From assembly GCA_964019655.1 (NCBI GenBank), contig CAXHTR010000005.1, forward strand, positions 1,178,001 through 1,242,000: a DNA stretch of 64,000 nt. The letters are read 5' to 3'. Positions 47,190 through 56,631 of the stretch are shown here, piece after piece. Numbering within the stretch: the first letter of the stretch is position 1; the number at the start of each line of letters is the position of its first letter. Source of the DNA: Perkinsela sp. pyNocScin1 (taxonomy: Eukaryota; Euglenozoa; Kinetoplastea; Prokinetoplastida; Perkinselidae). A model generated the notes under the pieces. The model was given only the letters and a program-made list of their open reading frames with translations. It had not been told where the DNA came from and searched no databases. The position numbers and the translations under genes are program-made.

Positions 47190-48483
47190 TGCTTATGATT
47201 AATAGAAAGTATGATACAAAATTTTATTTGCGTACGTCTCTACATACAGAAGAATATGCATACATAAAGTTTGGTAGATTTTGGTGAGTACGGAAGTACA
47301 CCTTAATGTAATGTGTTCGGTAATGGTCCCACACGCACAAATGAAAAGAGCACTATTATCTCTGTATAAACCATCTGTAGCTCGGCATCGGATAGTGCAA
47401 AAAGTTTTGATCGTAAAGAATATCAATTATTTTATGCATCATTGGCGTTTGTATCAGTGACCAGTGCTTGGCGCAGAGTGATTTGTTGTAGAGCTGCGTG
47501 AGTGCCTTTAATGCTTGTGCTCGGGTAAAGACAGCTCAGGAGAAGTGCAGGCAGACACTGAGTCATAAATAATAGAAAAAGATAAGTAAAGTTGAGAGCA
47601 GATACGGAAGATTAATTTAACCTTCATCGAAGTAGGAAGACATCGGTTAAATCATGCTAATTACGCACGGCTGTGATACTTCATTAAAGATAGTACACTA
47701 GTTTGCATTCGAAATCAGAGTATCTTCCGATTTAAGAAGTGCACAAGATATACCCAGGAAAGAGACTTCATACCGTTTCATTCTTGTTATCCATGATTCG
47801 TAGAAGAAAAGGATGAACTGCTCTTTCGTTTGTTCGTTTGTAATCCAAGTCTGCTGTTTCTATCATTCTCTTTAAGACTGGAAGAGATAAGAGCATATTT
47901 GTATTTCATGCTGACTTCGATCTCATCTACATTAATTCCATCCTTGTTAGAATTATTATGCACCAGTGAATAACCTTTTCAATCACCATAATCTACAATG
48001 TAAGTCGTAAATTGTTAGAGATGAATAGCGAAGTCCCTCTTCTATAGAGCAATAGACTCGAAATAGACACATGCCCACATAGAATGCTCTATTTCAAGGC
48101 GTGATAGCACTTTTTCTGTATGTGCATGCTACATTTCTTATTCAAAAGCCGTAAGTACGAATTATTGAGTCCCTATACCATATGGTCAACACGATTTGCA
48201 GGTATGTAAGTAATAGATTCCATCCATTATTTCTCTGTGTAAAACTTTCGGTACTCATACGTAATTGTCCTTGTAAGATTGATAGTTCATAATGTTCCCT
48301 ACACGCTCGCGCTTTTCTTGCTTAAGATGAACTTTCGTTGTGTACGGACACTTGACTTCTGACTGAACTGTATTATTTTTTGGGTTAGCATTTATCTTAT
48401 CTACTGCCGTGATGAAGTGAAGAAAGACATTCACAGCAGTTGCACTTCTGTTTCTCCTTTTTACATCTCTCAGATAAGTCAAA
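47190..48483. other. Divergent strand-switch region
   Basis: 1294 bp between a minus-strand and a plus-strand gene; the longest gap in the window. AT-rich, with no gene, LRR remnant or obvious repeat. In organisms with directional clusters such regions hold transcription start sites for both blocks; that role is inference here. Confidence 0.65.
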
Positions 48484-49131
48484 ATGATCATCTTTTGTTT
48501 GATAGCATCAGAAATTCTACCATCTGGGAGTGGAATGAGTATGCAATACGATCTTATGCGAGAGTTCTTTCGGGATATCCCACATAATAAGCTCCTAGTT
48601 CTAAAGAATGATCCAATCGATTTTTGCAGCCTATTTCCAGGCATTGAGTGCGAAGCTGGTATAATTAGAAAAATATCGTTCAGCTACAATACCCTCAGTA
48701 ATTATCGCATAGCATACGCACCAAGTGTAACTAGAATACTGTCCATTGGATGTGCCAAGCAGTCTTATCAACTAGAAAGTAGGCTATTTCCCCGAGAATC
48801 ACTAAAGGTTTGCTTTCCAGGTAACGAGATATTTGGGACTATTGAACTTCGTACGTTACTCCGAAATATGCAACTACTTAATCTAATGGGAAATCGTATT
48901 GTAGGGCCTGTGTATTTAACTAACCTTCAGGAATCTCTTGTGCATCTATGGATACATGGAAATCAGATCCAGCAAGACTTTATTCTCTATACTAAAACTC
49001 CGTCTTCCCTGAAACACATTCTTGTAATGGGAATGGATCATAGAATTCAGAAGTTTTACCGAATCGAAGAGAATGGCACTTGTAGGACTGTAACAATTGA
49101 AGAAGCTTCTCAGGACGGTATCAAGTATTGA
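48484..49131 (+). CDS. Class 7 LRR protein, AT-rich
   Basis: 215 residues. Leader MIIFCLIASEILPSGSG. A divergent cap has CSLFPGIEC, where Leu replaces Trp but Cys spacing is kept. Five weak repeats start APSVTRIL, FPRESLKVC, LLRNMQLL, LQESLVHL and TPSSLKHI. The pattern GNRIVGPVYLTNLQESLVHLW is clear. Codons are A/T-ending far more than in the 3314 or 53620 genes. First gene right of the divergent switch. Together with the next locus it forms a distinct pair sharing L-x-L-M-G/H-N-x-I-x-G-P. Confidence 0.78.
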   Translation: MIIFCLIASEILPSGSGMSMQYDLMREFFRDIPHNKLLVLKNDPIDFCSLFPGIECEAGIIRKISFSYNTLSNYRIAYAPSVTRILSIGCAKQSYQLESRLFPRESLKVCFPGNEIFGTIELRTLLRNMQLLNLMGNRIVGPVYLTNLQESLVHLWIHGNQIQQDFILYTKTPSSLKHILVMGMDHRIQKFYRIEENGTCRTVTIEEASQDGIKY

Positions 49132-49211
49132 TCACGCACATCGTAAGCTAAATTCATTTGCTTTAAAGAATCTTATAGCTTCTGTATCCATGTATCAGTC
49201 TATTTAGAATC

Positions 49212-49909
49212 ATGCTTCTTCTAACTCTAAACACTGAGCTAACAACACTACATCATACAGACAAACTGAAGAAGTCTGCAATGCTTCTCTTCTTCGAAAA
49301 CATAAGTGATCCCTTGGTTGACAAAAATATTACTGAAGATCTAGATGCTTGCCAGTGGTCAGACGGTGTTCACTGTCATGTAAATGGAAACATCTACTCA
49401 ATTACGTTCCGCGAGTATCGCCGTGGCAACTTTGACATCACTTTTCTACCACCAACCCTTAAACACTTATCTATTGAAAATTTGAACAAAAGTTTCCAAT
49501 CAACACGCGTCTTTTCCCAAAATCTATTGAGACTATCCGCCTGTCATCCAATTCTATCTTTGGAAGTGTGGAGCTTCGCACTTTACCAGAACTTCTAAAA
49601 TCACTCAACCTCATGCACAACGATATTTCAGGGCCAATACACCTTACTGATTTACCAGATAAACTAGAATACATTTGGCTTAATGGAAACCGAATTCAGC
49701 AAAATGAATTATACTATGCAATGCTCCCACGAAGCGTCGTATTCGTATCTCTTTACGGCGCTCAGAATCAGATTGGTACATTTTGGCTTCTCGACAAAGA
49801 CGGTCACTCTGTGCAGCGAAGCATTAAAGAAGTGCAGAAAGATCGCATCGAGTACACACCAGAGTCAGGCGGAAATCGCGAGAGATTTTTTCACCATCAA
49901 TTTTGGTAA
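49212..49909 (+). pseudogene. Class 7 LRR gene with one frameshift
   Basis: The 5' frame has leader MLLLTLNTELTTLHH, a helix, CQWSDGVHC (one residue longer than the usual cap spacing) and LPPTLKHL, and reaches SQNLLRLSAC before leaving frame. The 3' frame continues with SSNSIFGSVELRTLPELL and repeats LPELLKSL, LPDKLEYI and LPRSVVFV, then a tail with DKDGHSV. A one-base change between about 49531 and 49541 would join them. The repeat GNRIQQN and the end (KEVQKDRIEY) match the adjacent 48484 gene (GNQIQQD, EEASQDGIKY), so this is its frameshifted tandem sister. Confidence 0.78.
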
Positions 49910-49978
49910 GTCCATATGATAAGACTAGTCTTCTCGAAACTAGTAAGATCTGCGTGAATATCTGCATTTCTATTTATT

Positions 49979-50749
49979 ATGATCAATGTATGCCTTTCGA
50001 ACCTTCTCTGCTTTCACACAGCCGACCCGAGCGCAATGCTACCAGAGGAGCCAGCCGTACAAATCATGGAGCGAGGCTTTTTAGACAATTTTATGAAGCT
50101 CTGTACGCACGAGCCATCCGAGCAAAACTACTCAACCTTTCTGTCGTATTTCACGAATGGGCAAAGTCAAGAACGTGTAGATAATGTCTGTTCTTGGAAA
50201 GGCATCGAATGCTTTGGAGACGTCGTTCAGGTCATCGATATTACTGGAATGTGGAAAGGAAAGTACTACATCGCCAATATTGAATGGATCCCACCAACAA
50301 CGCACGTATTCAGCATGCGGAGAATGCCAATTATGAGCAGCTGGACAATGGAGCGCCTCCCACGGGAACTCAGACTTTTCAACCTACAGCAGTGTGGGAT
50401 GTATCGCTATGGCAAGGCGAACCCAGCCCAGATCAACTTTCGGGCGCTCCCGCCACGTATCGAAGAGTTCTACATCAGAGATCACTTCTGCATGCGAATG
50501 CGATCCATTGTTATCGACAGTGTTCCAGAGACGCTCCGCTGGCTCCAGCTGACGAACGGCTATCTGCAAAAAGTGAATGTTGCATTCGAGCGCCTACCGC
50601 TGCGCTTGGAGCAAATGTCCTTTGTCAATCTGATGCGTAAAGCGGTGAAAATTCGGGGTATGGGAGGGGTGCCTTGTGACATTCGCGTGGTCAACGCGGA
50701 TATAAGCTCAATTGTGCAACAAGACTCAGCATATCCGGGCTACATATAG
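49979..50749 (+). CDS. Short LRR protein, class 5
   Basis: 256 residues. Leader MINVCLSNLLCFHTADPS is a plausible signal. A long spacer replaces the LSDQ helix; cap CSWKGIEC. The WIPPTTHVF entry and four further eroded repeats (LPRELRLF, LPPRIEEF, VPETLRWL, LPLRLEQM) match the 7198 and 13563 genes, including the KxYIANIxWxPPT segment shared almost exactly with 13563. The end lacks VDENG. More GC-rich than its two class 7 neighbours. Confidence 0.85.
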   Translation: MINVCLSNLLCFHTADPSAMLPEEPAVQIMERGFLDNFMKLCTHEPSEQNYSTFLSYFTNGQSQERVDNVCSWKGIECFGDVVQVIDITGMWKGKYYIANIEWIPPTTHVFSMRRMPIMSSWTMERLPRELRLFNLQQCGMYRYGKANPAQINFRALPPRIEEFYIRDHFCMRMRSIVIDSVPETLRWLQLTNGYLQKVNVAFERLPLRLEQMSFVNLMRKAVKIRGMGGVPCDIRVVNADISSIVQQDSAYPGYI

Positions 50750-51090
50750 CGAGCGTTTTGTGAAAAGAGCGTGTCTCATGTATCGTGATTACTTCAATGC
50801 AGCGAGTTTATAGTTCGATGACCTATGGATCATCTCGTATGTCCCCCAGAGACTAAATTTATGAGATCATTTGAAGGCTAGCTTTGATTAAGTGCATATG
50901 CAATTGAAATGAAAACTACCCAAAATGGAATCGAATTGAGCTGCGTTACGAAACATTTATCTTAAGTGCATTGTGTTCCTGCCCCAATGCCCTTTGTAGT
51001 CCATCCTTAGGCAAAAGCCCACATTTACAGCAATTCTTCTCTTCTATAGCTTACTTCTACAATCCTCCAAAGTTCCACTTCATAACTCCA
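50750..51090. other. Intergenic spacer
   Basis: 341 bp. The next frame is open from 50971, but the family start is 51091. Confidence 0.5.
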
Positions 51091-52032
51091 ATGAACGTCT
51101 CATCTCTCCTCCTCAGACCAGACAGAAGCTCATGCCAGCTTGATTTACACGGACTTTCAGACCAAGCACGCATGGAGCTTCTCATCAATGGACTCGACAG
51201 TGCATCATCCAAAGCGTTCAAGGATTCAACAGGTGCTTACAAGGACGTTTGCAAGTGGGTGGGAATCGTATGCAACGGAAGGCGTCGCGTCACCAGTGTT
51301 AAGCTGTACCACATATCGGGTACAATCAACCTCTTCAATTTGCCCGAGCATGTCAAAACCTTCGCAATCAGTCAACGTAAAGAAATGACGCTAGTCGTCA
51401 ACGGCACGCTGGACACGAGTGCGCTTCCCCCAGAGCTTTTGCGCCTCTATTTGAAAAACTCGAAACTCAATGGTACGGTAGACTTTCGTCGCCTACCCCC
51501 GACTTTGCAAGAGCTCGAGTTGGACTCCAATGATTTTAGTGGAAGCGTGCATCTGACGTCCCTGCCGAGGGAGCTCGAGAGCCTTTCGCTTGAAGGCAAC
51601 GAGTTCTGTGGGAGTATTCAACTGACTGCTCTCCCAAAAACGCTCAGGGCGCTAAACCTGGATGACAACGTGCTATCTGGCAGCTTGAACTTCAGCAATC
51701 TCCCGGATTCCCTGGATTTTATTAGCTTGAAAGATAACTGCTTTACAGGGAGCATCAGCCTTCACCGACTACCACGAGACTTGCAATTCTTGCTGCTCGA
51801 CGGCAATAATCTGAGTGGGCAGTTCGTTTACACCGCCTGCCCGCCGGATGATCTCGAAGAGATCAGTGCCGAGGGGAACTTGTTTGCAGGGACTGCTATT
51901 ATTTCGAAGCGTGCCATGTCCCTCGTAAAACTCGCGGGGAACCCCTTGGAGATGGTTGTCGACGAGTTCGGTGAGAGGTCTACTGCGTTTATGCTGCGAA
52001 TGCTACGAGAGGCGCGGGCGGAAAGAGAATAG
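51091..52032 (+). CDS. Class 1 LRR protein, 8 repeats
   Basis: 313 residues from ATG 51091, fixed by Cys54, Trp56 and Cys61 of CKWVGIVC; an ATG at 50971 would add 40 residues. Leader MNVSSLLLRPDRS; helix LSDQARMELLINGL. Repeats start LPEHVKTF, LPPELLRL, LPPTLQEL, LPRELESL, LPKTLRAL, LPDSLDFI, LPRDLQFL and PPDDLEEI, all with good NxFxG ladders. VVDEFGERS, then a basic tail. Pairs with the next gene. Confidence 0.9.
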   Translation: MNVSSLLLRPDRSSCQLDLHGLSDQARMELLINGLDSASSKAFKDSTGAYKDVCKWVGIVCNGRRRVTSVKLYHISGTINLFNLPEHVKTFAISQRKEMTLVVNGTLDTSALPPELLRLYLKNSKLNGTVDFRRLPPTLQELELDSNDFSGSVHLTSLPRELESLSLEGNEFCGSIQLTALPKTLRALNLDDNVLSGSLNFSNLPDSLDFISLKDNCFTGSISLHRLPRDLQFLLLDGNNLSGQFVYTACPPDDLEEISAEGNLFAGTAIISKRAMSLVKLAGNPLEMVVDEFGERSTAFMLRMLREARAERE

Positions 52033-52148
52033 AAACACAAGATGAATACAATGCATACGGTTTATTGTTAGAATCAGTTCTAATTCTCATGAAAAATGGT
52101 AAAGTTTCCCTGATAGTCATCATCTCCTTTCTCTAACCCAAAAATTCA

Positions 52149-53105
52149 ATGAACGCCCCATCGATTCTTATCAGTCCAGTTCACAGCGCTCCGCAGCTCG
52201 ATCTATGCGCTTTGTCCGACCAGGCGCTCATGGAGCTCTTTGTTGGTGAGCTCGACAGTGTATGCCTCGAAGCATTCAAGGACGCCAATGGCTCTTTTAA
52301 AGATAAGTGCAAGTGGCGAGGCGTCAAGTGCAACGTGAGACGACAAGTCAAGGAAATCAGATGGGAAGATCGGGTGTTTGCAGGTACCTTCAACTTCGCT
52401 TTTTTGCCACCCTCGACGACTATTGTTTTCATGAGTTACTTGGGGAAGGCACCCCAAGGAAATACACCCGGATGCGCCTCTGGAACGCTGGATACAAGTG
52501 CTCTCCCTTGTGCGATAGAACACCTCACAGTGGGATACCAGCAGCTGAGCGGCTCTGTTGATTTTCGTCGCCTTCCTGTTGATTTGAGCACTTTTGTGAT
52601 CGAACAGAATGATTTTTCGGGAAGAGTTCATCTCGAAGCGCTACCGAAGCGTCTGTATCATCTCCATGCGGCAGGAAATGAATTTTCAGGAAGTATTTCA
52701 CTCGTTCATCTACCGGAATCGCTCTTGGACATCGATTTGTCAGACAACGTACTATCCGGCAGCTTGGACCTACAGCATCTTCCAGATAAGCTCACACATC
52801 TGGATCTTCATGCGAATTGTTTTACGGGAAGTGTCAGCTTCGATCGATTGCCCCGTCGCTTACTTCGACTGAATTTGGATGATAATAATCTGAGCGGCAA
52901 GTTTGTCTACGTGAAAAAGCCTCGAGGGATTCATTATCTCAGGGTCAGGGGAAACCTGTTTCGGGGGACATCGGTGGTTTCTCGAGAGGCAATTTCAAGT
53001 GTGTACCTCAACCAAAGCGCAATGGAACATATTGTTGATGAAAATAATGAGCCCTACGCCGAAGATTTTCTCAGCTACCTTCGCGAGCGAAAGTTGAATT
53101 TCTGA
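52149..53105 (+). CDS. Class 1 LRR protein, 8 repeats
   Basis: 318 residues. Leader MNAPSILISPVHS; helix LSDQALMELFVGEL; cap CKWRGVKC (54-61). Repeats start LPPSTTIV, LPCAIEHL, LPVDLSTF, LPKRLYHL, LPESLLDI, LPDKLTHL, LPRRLLRL and KPRGIHYL. Runs such as SDNVLSGSLDLQHLP and DDNNLSGKFVY are nearly identical to the preceding gene, so the two are tandem duplicates 116 bp apart. IVDENNEPY ends the solenoid. TCATCATCTCC precedes the ATG without an AG. Confidence 0.9.
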   Translation: MNAPSILISPVHSAPQLDLCALSDQALMELFVGELDSVCLEAFKDANGSFKDKCKWRGVKCNVRRQVKEIRWEDRVFAGTFNFAFLPPSTTIVFMSYLGKAPQGNTPGCASGTLDTSALPCAIEHLTVGYQQLSGSVDFRRLPVDLSTFVIEQNDFSGRVHLEALPKRLYHLHAAGNEFSGSISLVHLPESLLDIDLSDNVLSGSLDLQHLPDKLTHLDLHANCFTGSVSFDRLPRRLLRLNLDDNNLSGKFVYVKKPRGIHYLRVRGNLFRGTSVVSREAISSVYLNQSAMEHIVDENNEPYAEDFLSYLRERKLNF

Positions 53106-53619
53106 TTCAGAGCAGATTGAATGACATTGGGTGAATCAGAGGGTCTGCTGAAAATATTTCACGAAAAAGATTGGATAAGTTAAAGAATCTAGGCATCGGC
53201 AAGAGCACAAAGCATGAAACTTGAAAAACATTAGGTAGCAATCAAACAGGTTAGTATATTTCTAACCCATCGATCAACGTAGCAAAAGCGCTTTTGGATA
53301 AAGCCTACAGAAGATAAATCACATTTGTTTTTAAGACTTACACTCATCATCATGTTCAACGCTCTGGGAATCGATAAGGTAAACGAAGATACGCTTGCCT
53401 CAGATACCACTGGCTGGTAAAGAAAAGCGAGAGCTGGGGCGAAAGAAAATGACTGAAGGCAATGAGAGCGCTCCAGGTAGGTTTTCTGACTTTGCCGGAG
53501 GCATTTATAGACGTATGACCACAGACCTTGGAGAGTTAATAAAGCGATGGAATATCTTATCCTCAAGGATTTAATCCCGAACGATCGTCTTTGTCATCAC
53601 TCTTTTCATTGAATCTTGA
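53106..53619. other. Intergenic spacer
   Basis: 514 bp; no gene or remnant recognised. Confidence 0.5.
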
Positions 53620-54318
53620 ATGCTATGCTTTATCCTTGCAGCTGACTTTGCCGCTCGACACAATGAGAAGGTCGAATACCAGCGAGCTGCCATGTTCCGC
53701 CTCTTGGGCATCGAAGCCGACGACGACAACGCCAAAGACCACCTGCGGGACCTTCTCATGCAACCCACCGCAACCACTGACCCGTGCCAGTGGAAGGGCG
53801 TCCAATGCGAGTCGCTCCTCGTCACAGGCATCAACTGGAAGTCCTACGACATAGCGACGCGCGACTCGCTCGTTGCCGCGTACGAGTGGATACCGCCGAC
53901 TGTTCACCACGTCGACTTCTTTGGCCAGCGTATTGAGCGCGAAATTATAACGCAGCGGCTCTCGCCCGTCCTCTTGACATGGCGCGTGTGCGGCTGTCAC
54001 ATTCAAGGGACTTTTGAGCTGCGAACCCTTCCAAAACGGCTCAACGAGGTCGACTGCTCGTACAATTTCATATCCGGGACTTTGCACTTAGCATCGCTGC
54101 CGAAGCGCCTCGAGTCCCTCAACTTCTCGAATAATGACGTATCGTATATTCTGATCGATATGGAAGACCTGCCAGCATCGCTGCGGAGCAACTTCAAGCA
54201 CATGCGACAGAACGTGGTCGTGGAGTCTGTGGATGGCCGGGATGTGAACAGTGGGCGCATATGGTGGGACTCGACGCCGCTCGGAAACTTTTGGGCTGCG
54301 CTCGGTGGTATTTTGTGA
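53620..54318 (+). CDS. Class 4 LRR protein, 5 repeats
   Basis: 232 residues, GC-rich codons. Leader MLCFILAADFAARH; a helix with MFRLLGIEADDDNAKDHL in place of LSDQ; cap CQWKGVQC at 56-63. Five repeats start IPPTVHHV, LSPVLLTW, LPKRLNEV, LPKRLESL and LPASLRSN. The class hallmarks QRIEREI, CxIQGTFELRTLP and LDCS-like VDCSYNFISGT are present. The tail has VESVDGRDVNSGRI. It leads the class 4/class 2 series that fills the next 9 kb. Confidence 0.9.
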   Translation: MLCFILAADFAARHNEKVEYQRAAMFRLLGIEADDDNAKDHLRDLLMQPTATTDPCQWKGVQCESLLVTGINWKSYDIATRDSLVAAYEWIPPTVHHVDFFGQRIEREIITQRLSPVLLTWRVCGCHIQGTFELRTLPKRLNEVDCSYNFISGTLHLASLPKRLESLNFSNNDVSYILIDMEDLPASLRSNFKHMRQNVVVESVDGRDVNSGRIWWDSTPLGNFWAALGGIL

Positions 54319-54420
54319 GATTGGCAAGGAATTACTGAGAGTCTCATTTTTTCACGTTTTTTCAGATTTTAGTGTGCCCCTGTGGATTATCACCTTTTTC
54401 ATCAACTCATGCTACTAAAA

Positions 54421-55329
54421 ATGCTCAGCTTTCTATTCATCGACCCAGCTCTCGGCCGCCTCGACTATACTTTACTGTCTGACCAAGCTCTCATGGAAAT
54501 GCTCATCGATGTGGTTGACCCATATGAAAAACAGTACGACTCCGACTTCACAGACGTCTGCGAATGGGACTTCATCAAGTGCAAAGATAAACGCGTCGTC
54601 GAAATCGAATTTTTCGAGCTGCCTTTTAGTGATCGACAGTTTCCATTCGAGTTCATTCCACCGCTCGTGACAACTTTTTGGGCAAGCTCGAACAATGCAT
54701 GCGGAACATTGAATCCATCAATGCTACCAGAAGACATCATCAAATTTGAGTTTCTAGCTAATAATCTTCACGGGACGATCAATTTTAAGAAATTCCCTCA
54801 GAAAATCGAGCATATCGACATCTCAGGCAATGCGTTTACAGGCAGCGTTCTTTTATCAGATCTACCCGATGCGGTCACTGAGTTTATTGCAGCGTGCAAC
54901 GCTTTCAGTGGTGGTCTAGTGCTGCGTGATCTTCCGCTTGGAATGATGAATCTTGATCTTTCCGAAAATAGTATGACGGGCCCTATCATTATCGATCGTT
55001 TGTTGCCATCTATGCAGACGATTTTTCTCTACGACAATTGCTTCACGGGGGAATTTCAGCTCTCGGTCATTCCACCGCATCTCCAGGTAATTAGTATTAC
55101 GAAGAACAATCTGAGCGGGACTGCTGTTCTTGCGGCATCGAGCGGGGTCATGCCATTTGAAATTTGGCGTGACGGCTTCACCTCAGTTATCGATACAGAC
55201 GGCAATCCACACGTGTGGGAAGGCGTGCTTGTTCCAGAGTACTCCTCAGATGAAGATTATTCGGATGAAGAGTATTCGGCAGATGAAGACAGCTCTGGGG
55301 ATGAAAATGAATACCAGGACGATGCATGA
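54421..55329 (+). CDS. Class 2 LRR protein with acidic repeat tail
   Basis: 302 residues from ATG 54421. Leader MLSFLFIDPALGRLDYTL; helix LSDQALMEMLIDVV; cap CEWDFIKC (47-54). FPFEFIPPLV entry, then seven repeats: IPPLVTTF, LPEDIIKF, FPQKIEHI, LPDAVTEF, LPLGMMNL, LLPSMQTI and IPPHLQVI. VIDTDGNPHVWE is followed by about 30 residues rich in Ser, Asp and Glu made of degenerate SDEDYSDEE units, the longest acidic tail in the window. Such tails bind cations or basic partners in other proteins; here that is only inference. Confidence 0.9.
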   Translation: MLSFLFIDPALGRLDYTLLSDQALMEMLIDVVDPYEKQYDSDFTDVCEWDFIKCKDKRVVEIEFFELPFSDRQFPFEFIPPLVTTFWASSNNACGTLNPSMLPEDIIKFEFLANNLHGTINFKKFPQKIEHIDISGNAFTGSVLLSDLPDAVTEFIAACNAFSGGLVLRDLPLGMMNLDLSENSMTGPIIIDRLLPSMQTIFLYDNCFTGEFQLSVIPPHLQVISITKNNLSGTAVLAASSGVMPFEIWRDGFTSVIDTDGNPHVWEGVLVPEYSSDEDYSDEEYSADEDSSGDENEYQDDA

Positions 55330-55563
55330 GGCGTCTCTTGACGTCAGCAAAGGAAAAACTCAAACTTGCAGAAATATAATAGGATATAACACTACTCAAT
55401 ATCAAAGAAACATATGCTCAACGCTCTCATAGTAAAAAAAGCATATTTATCCTGCACAGATATTTGATATGAAGCCGGGAATACTGCTTCACTGAGCTCA
55501 CTAATCATGCGAATTTTCCTGTGCGCTTAGAGTTTCTACTGCTTCAGCTTACTAAGCCTTAAA

Positions 55564-56424
55564 ATGCTCCGCCTTCTTTCCATCGATCCAGCGCTTGGCC
55601 GCCTCGACTACGACTCGCTCTCAGATCAAGCCCTCATGGAAATGCTTTTTGAAAGACTGCATCCCAACCACAACATGCACCTGAAAGACGAAAGCTCGAA
55701 CTTTATAGATGTTTGCGAATGGGAATATGTGAACTGCGAAGATGAGCGCGTCGTGTACTTTGGAGCTGGGAATGGAAATTACAGTGCTGTTCAGTTTCCG
55801 TTCGATTTGGTTCCCCCGCTCGTCACGAACTTCCGGATGGAATATTGCGAAGCCTTAGGAACGATCGACACAATTGTTCTGCCACGAAGGCTCACGAACT
55901 TTGATGTTTCAGTCAACAATCTTTTTGGATCTCTCAATTTCAAATCGTTCCCGCGTACACTTGAGCACATTATTCTGAGACATAATGATTTTTCTGGAAG
56001 CGTACTCGTTTCCGATCTACCAGATTCACTCTTCGAGTTCCTTGCAACATGTAATAATTTCAGTGGAAATCTATCACTGGCAAATGCTCCAGCGGCAATG
56101 GAAGAGCTTGATCTTTCAGAAAACGAACTTACAGGGTCAATCACTCTTGACAGCGTTATGCCCTCTATGTACGAAGTGCTCCTGTACGGCAACCATTTTA
56201 CGGGCGATGTTCGCGTACTTGTCATTTCACCGAATTTCACATTCCTTTCTATCATCTGTAATAAGGACCTTAGTGGAACAATCATACTTGCGAATTCCGA
56301 CGGGGCTATGCCATTCAAAGTGCATCATGACTGCTTGACTACAATCGTTGACCCTGATGGAAATCGACACCCCTGGGAAGAAACTGTTCTTGCAGACTTT
56401 AGCGATTCAGAACGATTTGAGTAA
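55564..56424 (+). CDS. Class 2 LRR protein, 7 repeats
   Basis: 286 residues. Leader MLRLLSIDPALGRLDYDS; helix LSDQALMEMLFERL; cap CEWEYVNC (51-58); entry FPFDLVPPLV. Repeats start VPPLVTNF, LPRRLTNF, FPRTLEHI, LPDSLFEF, APAAMEEL, MPSMYEVL and ISPNFTFL. IVDPDGNRHPWEE ends the fold. Position by position it parallels the preceding gene, including CNNFSGNLSL against CNAFSGGLVL, and differs mainly in lacking the long acidic tail. Confidence 0.9.
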   Translation: MLRLLSIDPALGRLDYDSLSDQALMEMLFERLHPNHNMHLKDESSNFIDVCEWEYVNCEDERVVYFGAGNGNYSAVQFPFDLVPPLVTNFRMEYCEALGTIDTIVLPRRLTNFDVSVNNLFGSLNFKSFPRTLEHIILRHNDFSGSVLVSDLPDSLFEFLATCNNFSGNLSLANAPAAMEELDLSENELTGSITLDSVMPSMYEVLLYGNHFTGDVRVLVISPNFTFLSIICNKDLSGTIILANSDGAMPFKVHHDCLTTIVDPDGNRHPWEETVLADFSDSERFE

Positions 56425-56631
56425 CAAATAACAGACGAATAATGTACCGATGCCTCTAACCAGGTGCAGTTATATACCATGCACAGCGCTCATAACTTGC
56501 AAGATAAAATATGCTCATTCAATATGATCAGACGACAATGTACATGCACTGGTAACGCATATATACTACTTCCACCAACCGAGGATTTTTCCTTTTAAGT
56601 ATTTTTCTCAGTACCACTTTCCACAAACTCA

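Noticed and set aside
53620-53660. Leader DNA as a 3' splice site (TTTATCCTTGCAG, and similar at 17937, 50017, 729)
   Set aside because: Several leaders look like pyrimidine tract plus CAG, suggesting introns ending there. However Leu/Phe codons are pyrimidine-rich by nature, no matching donor or branch site was seen, and start-to-cysteine spacing is conserved, so coding leaders explain the data better.
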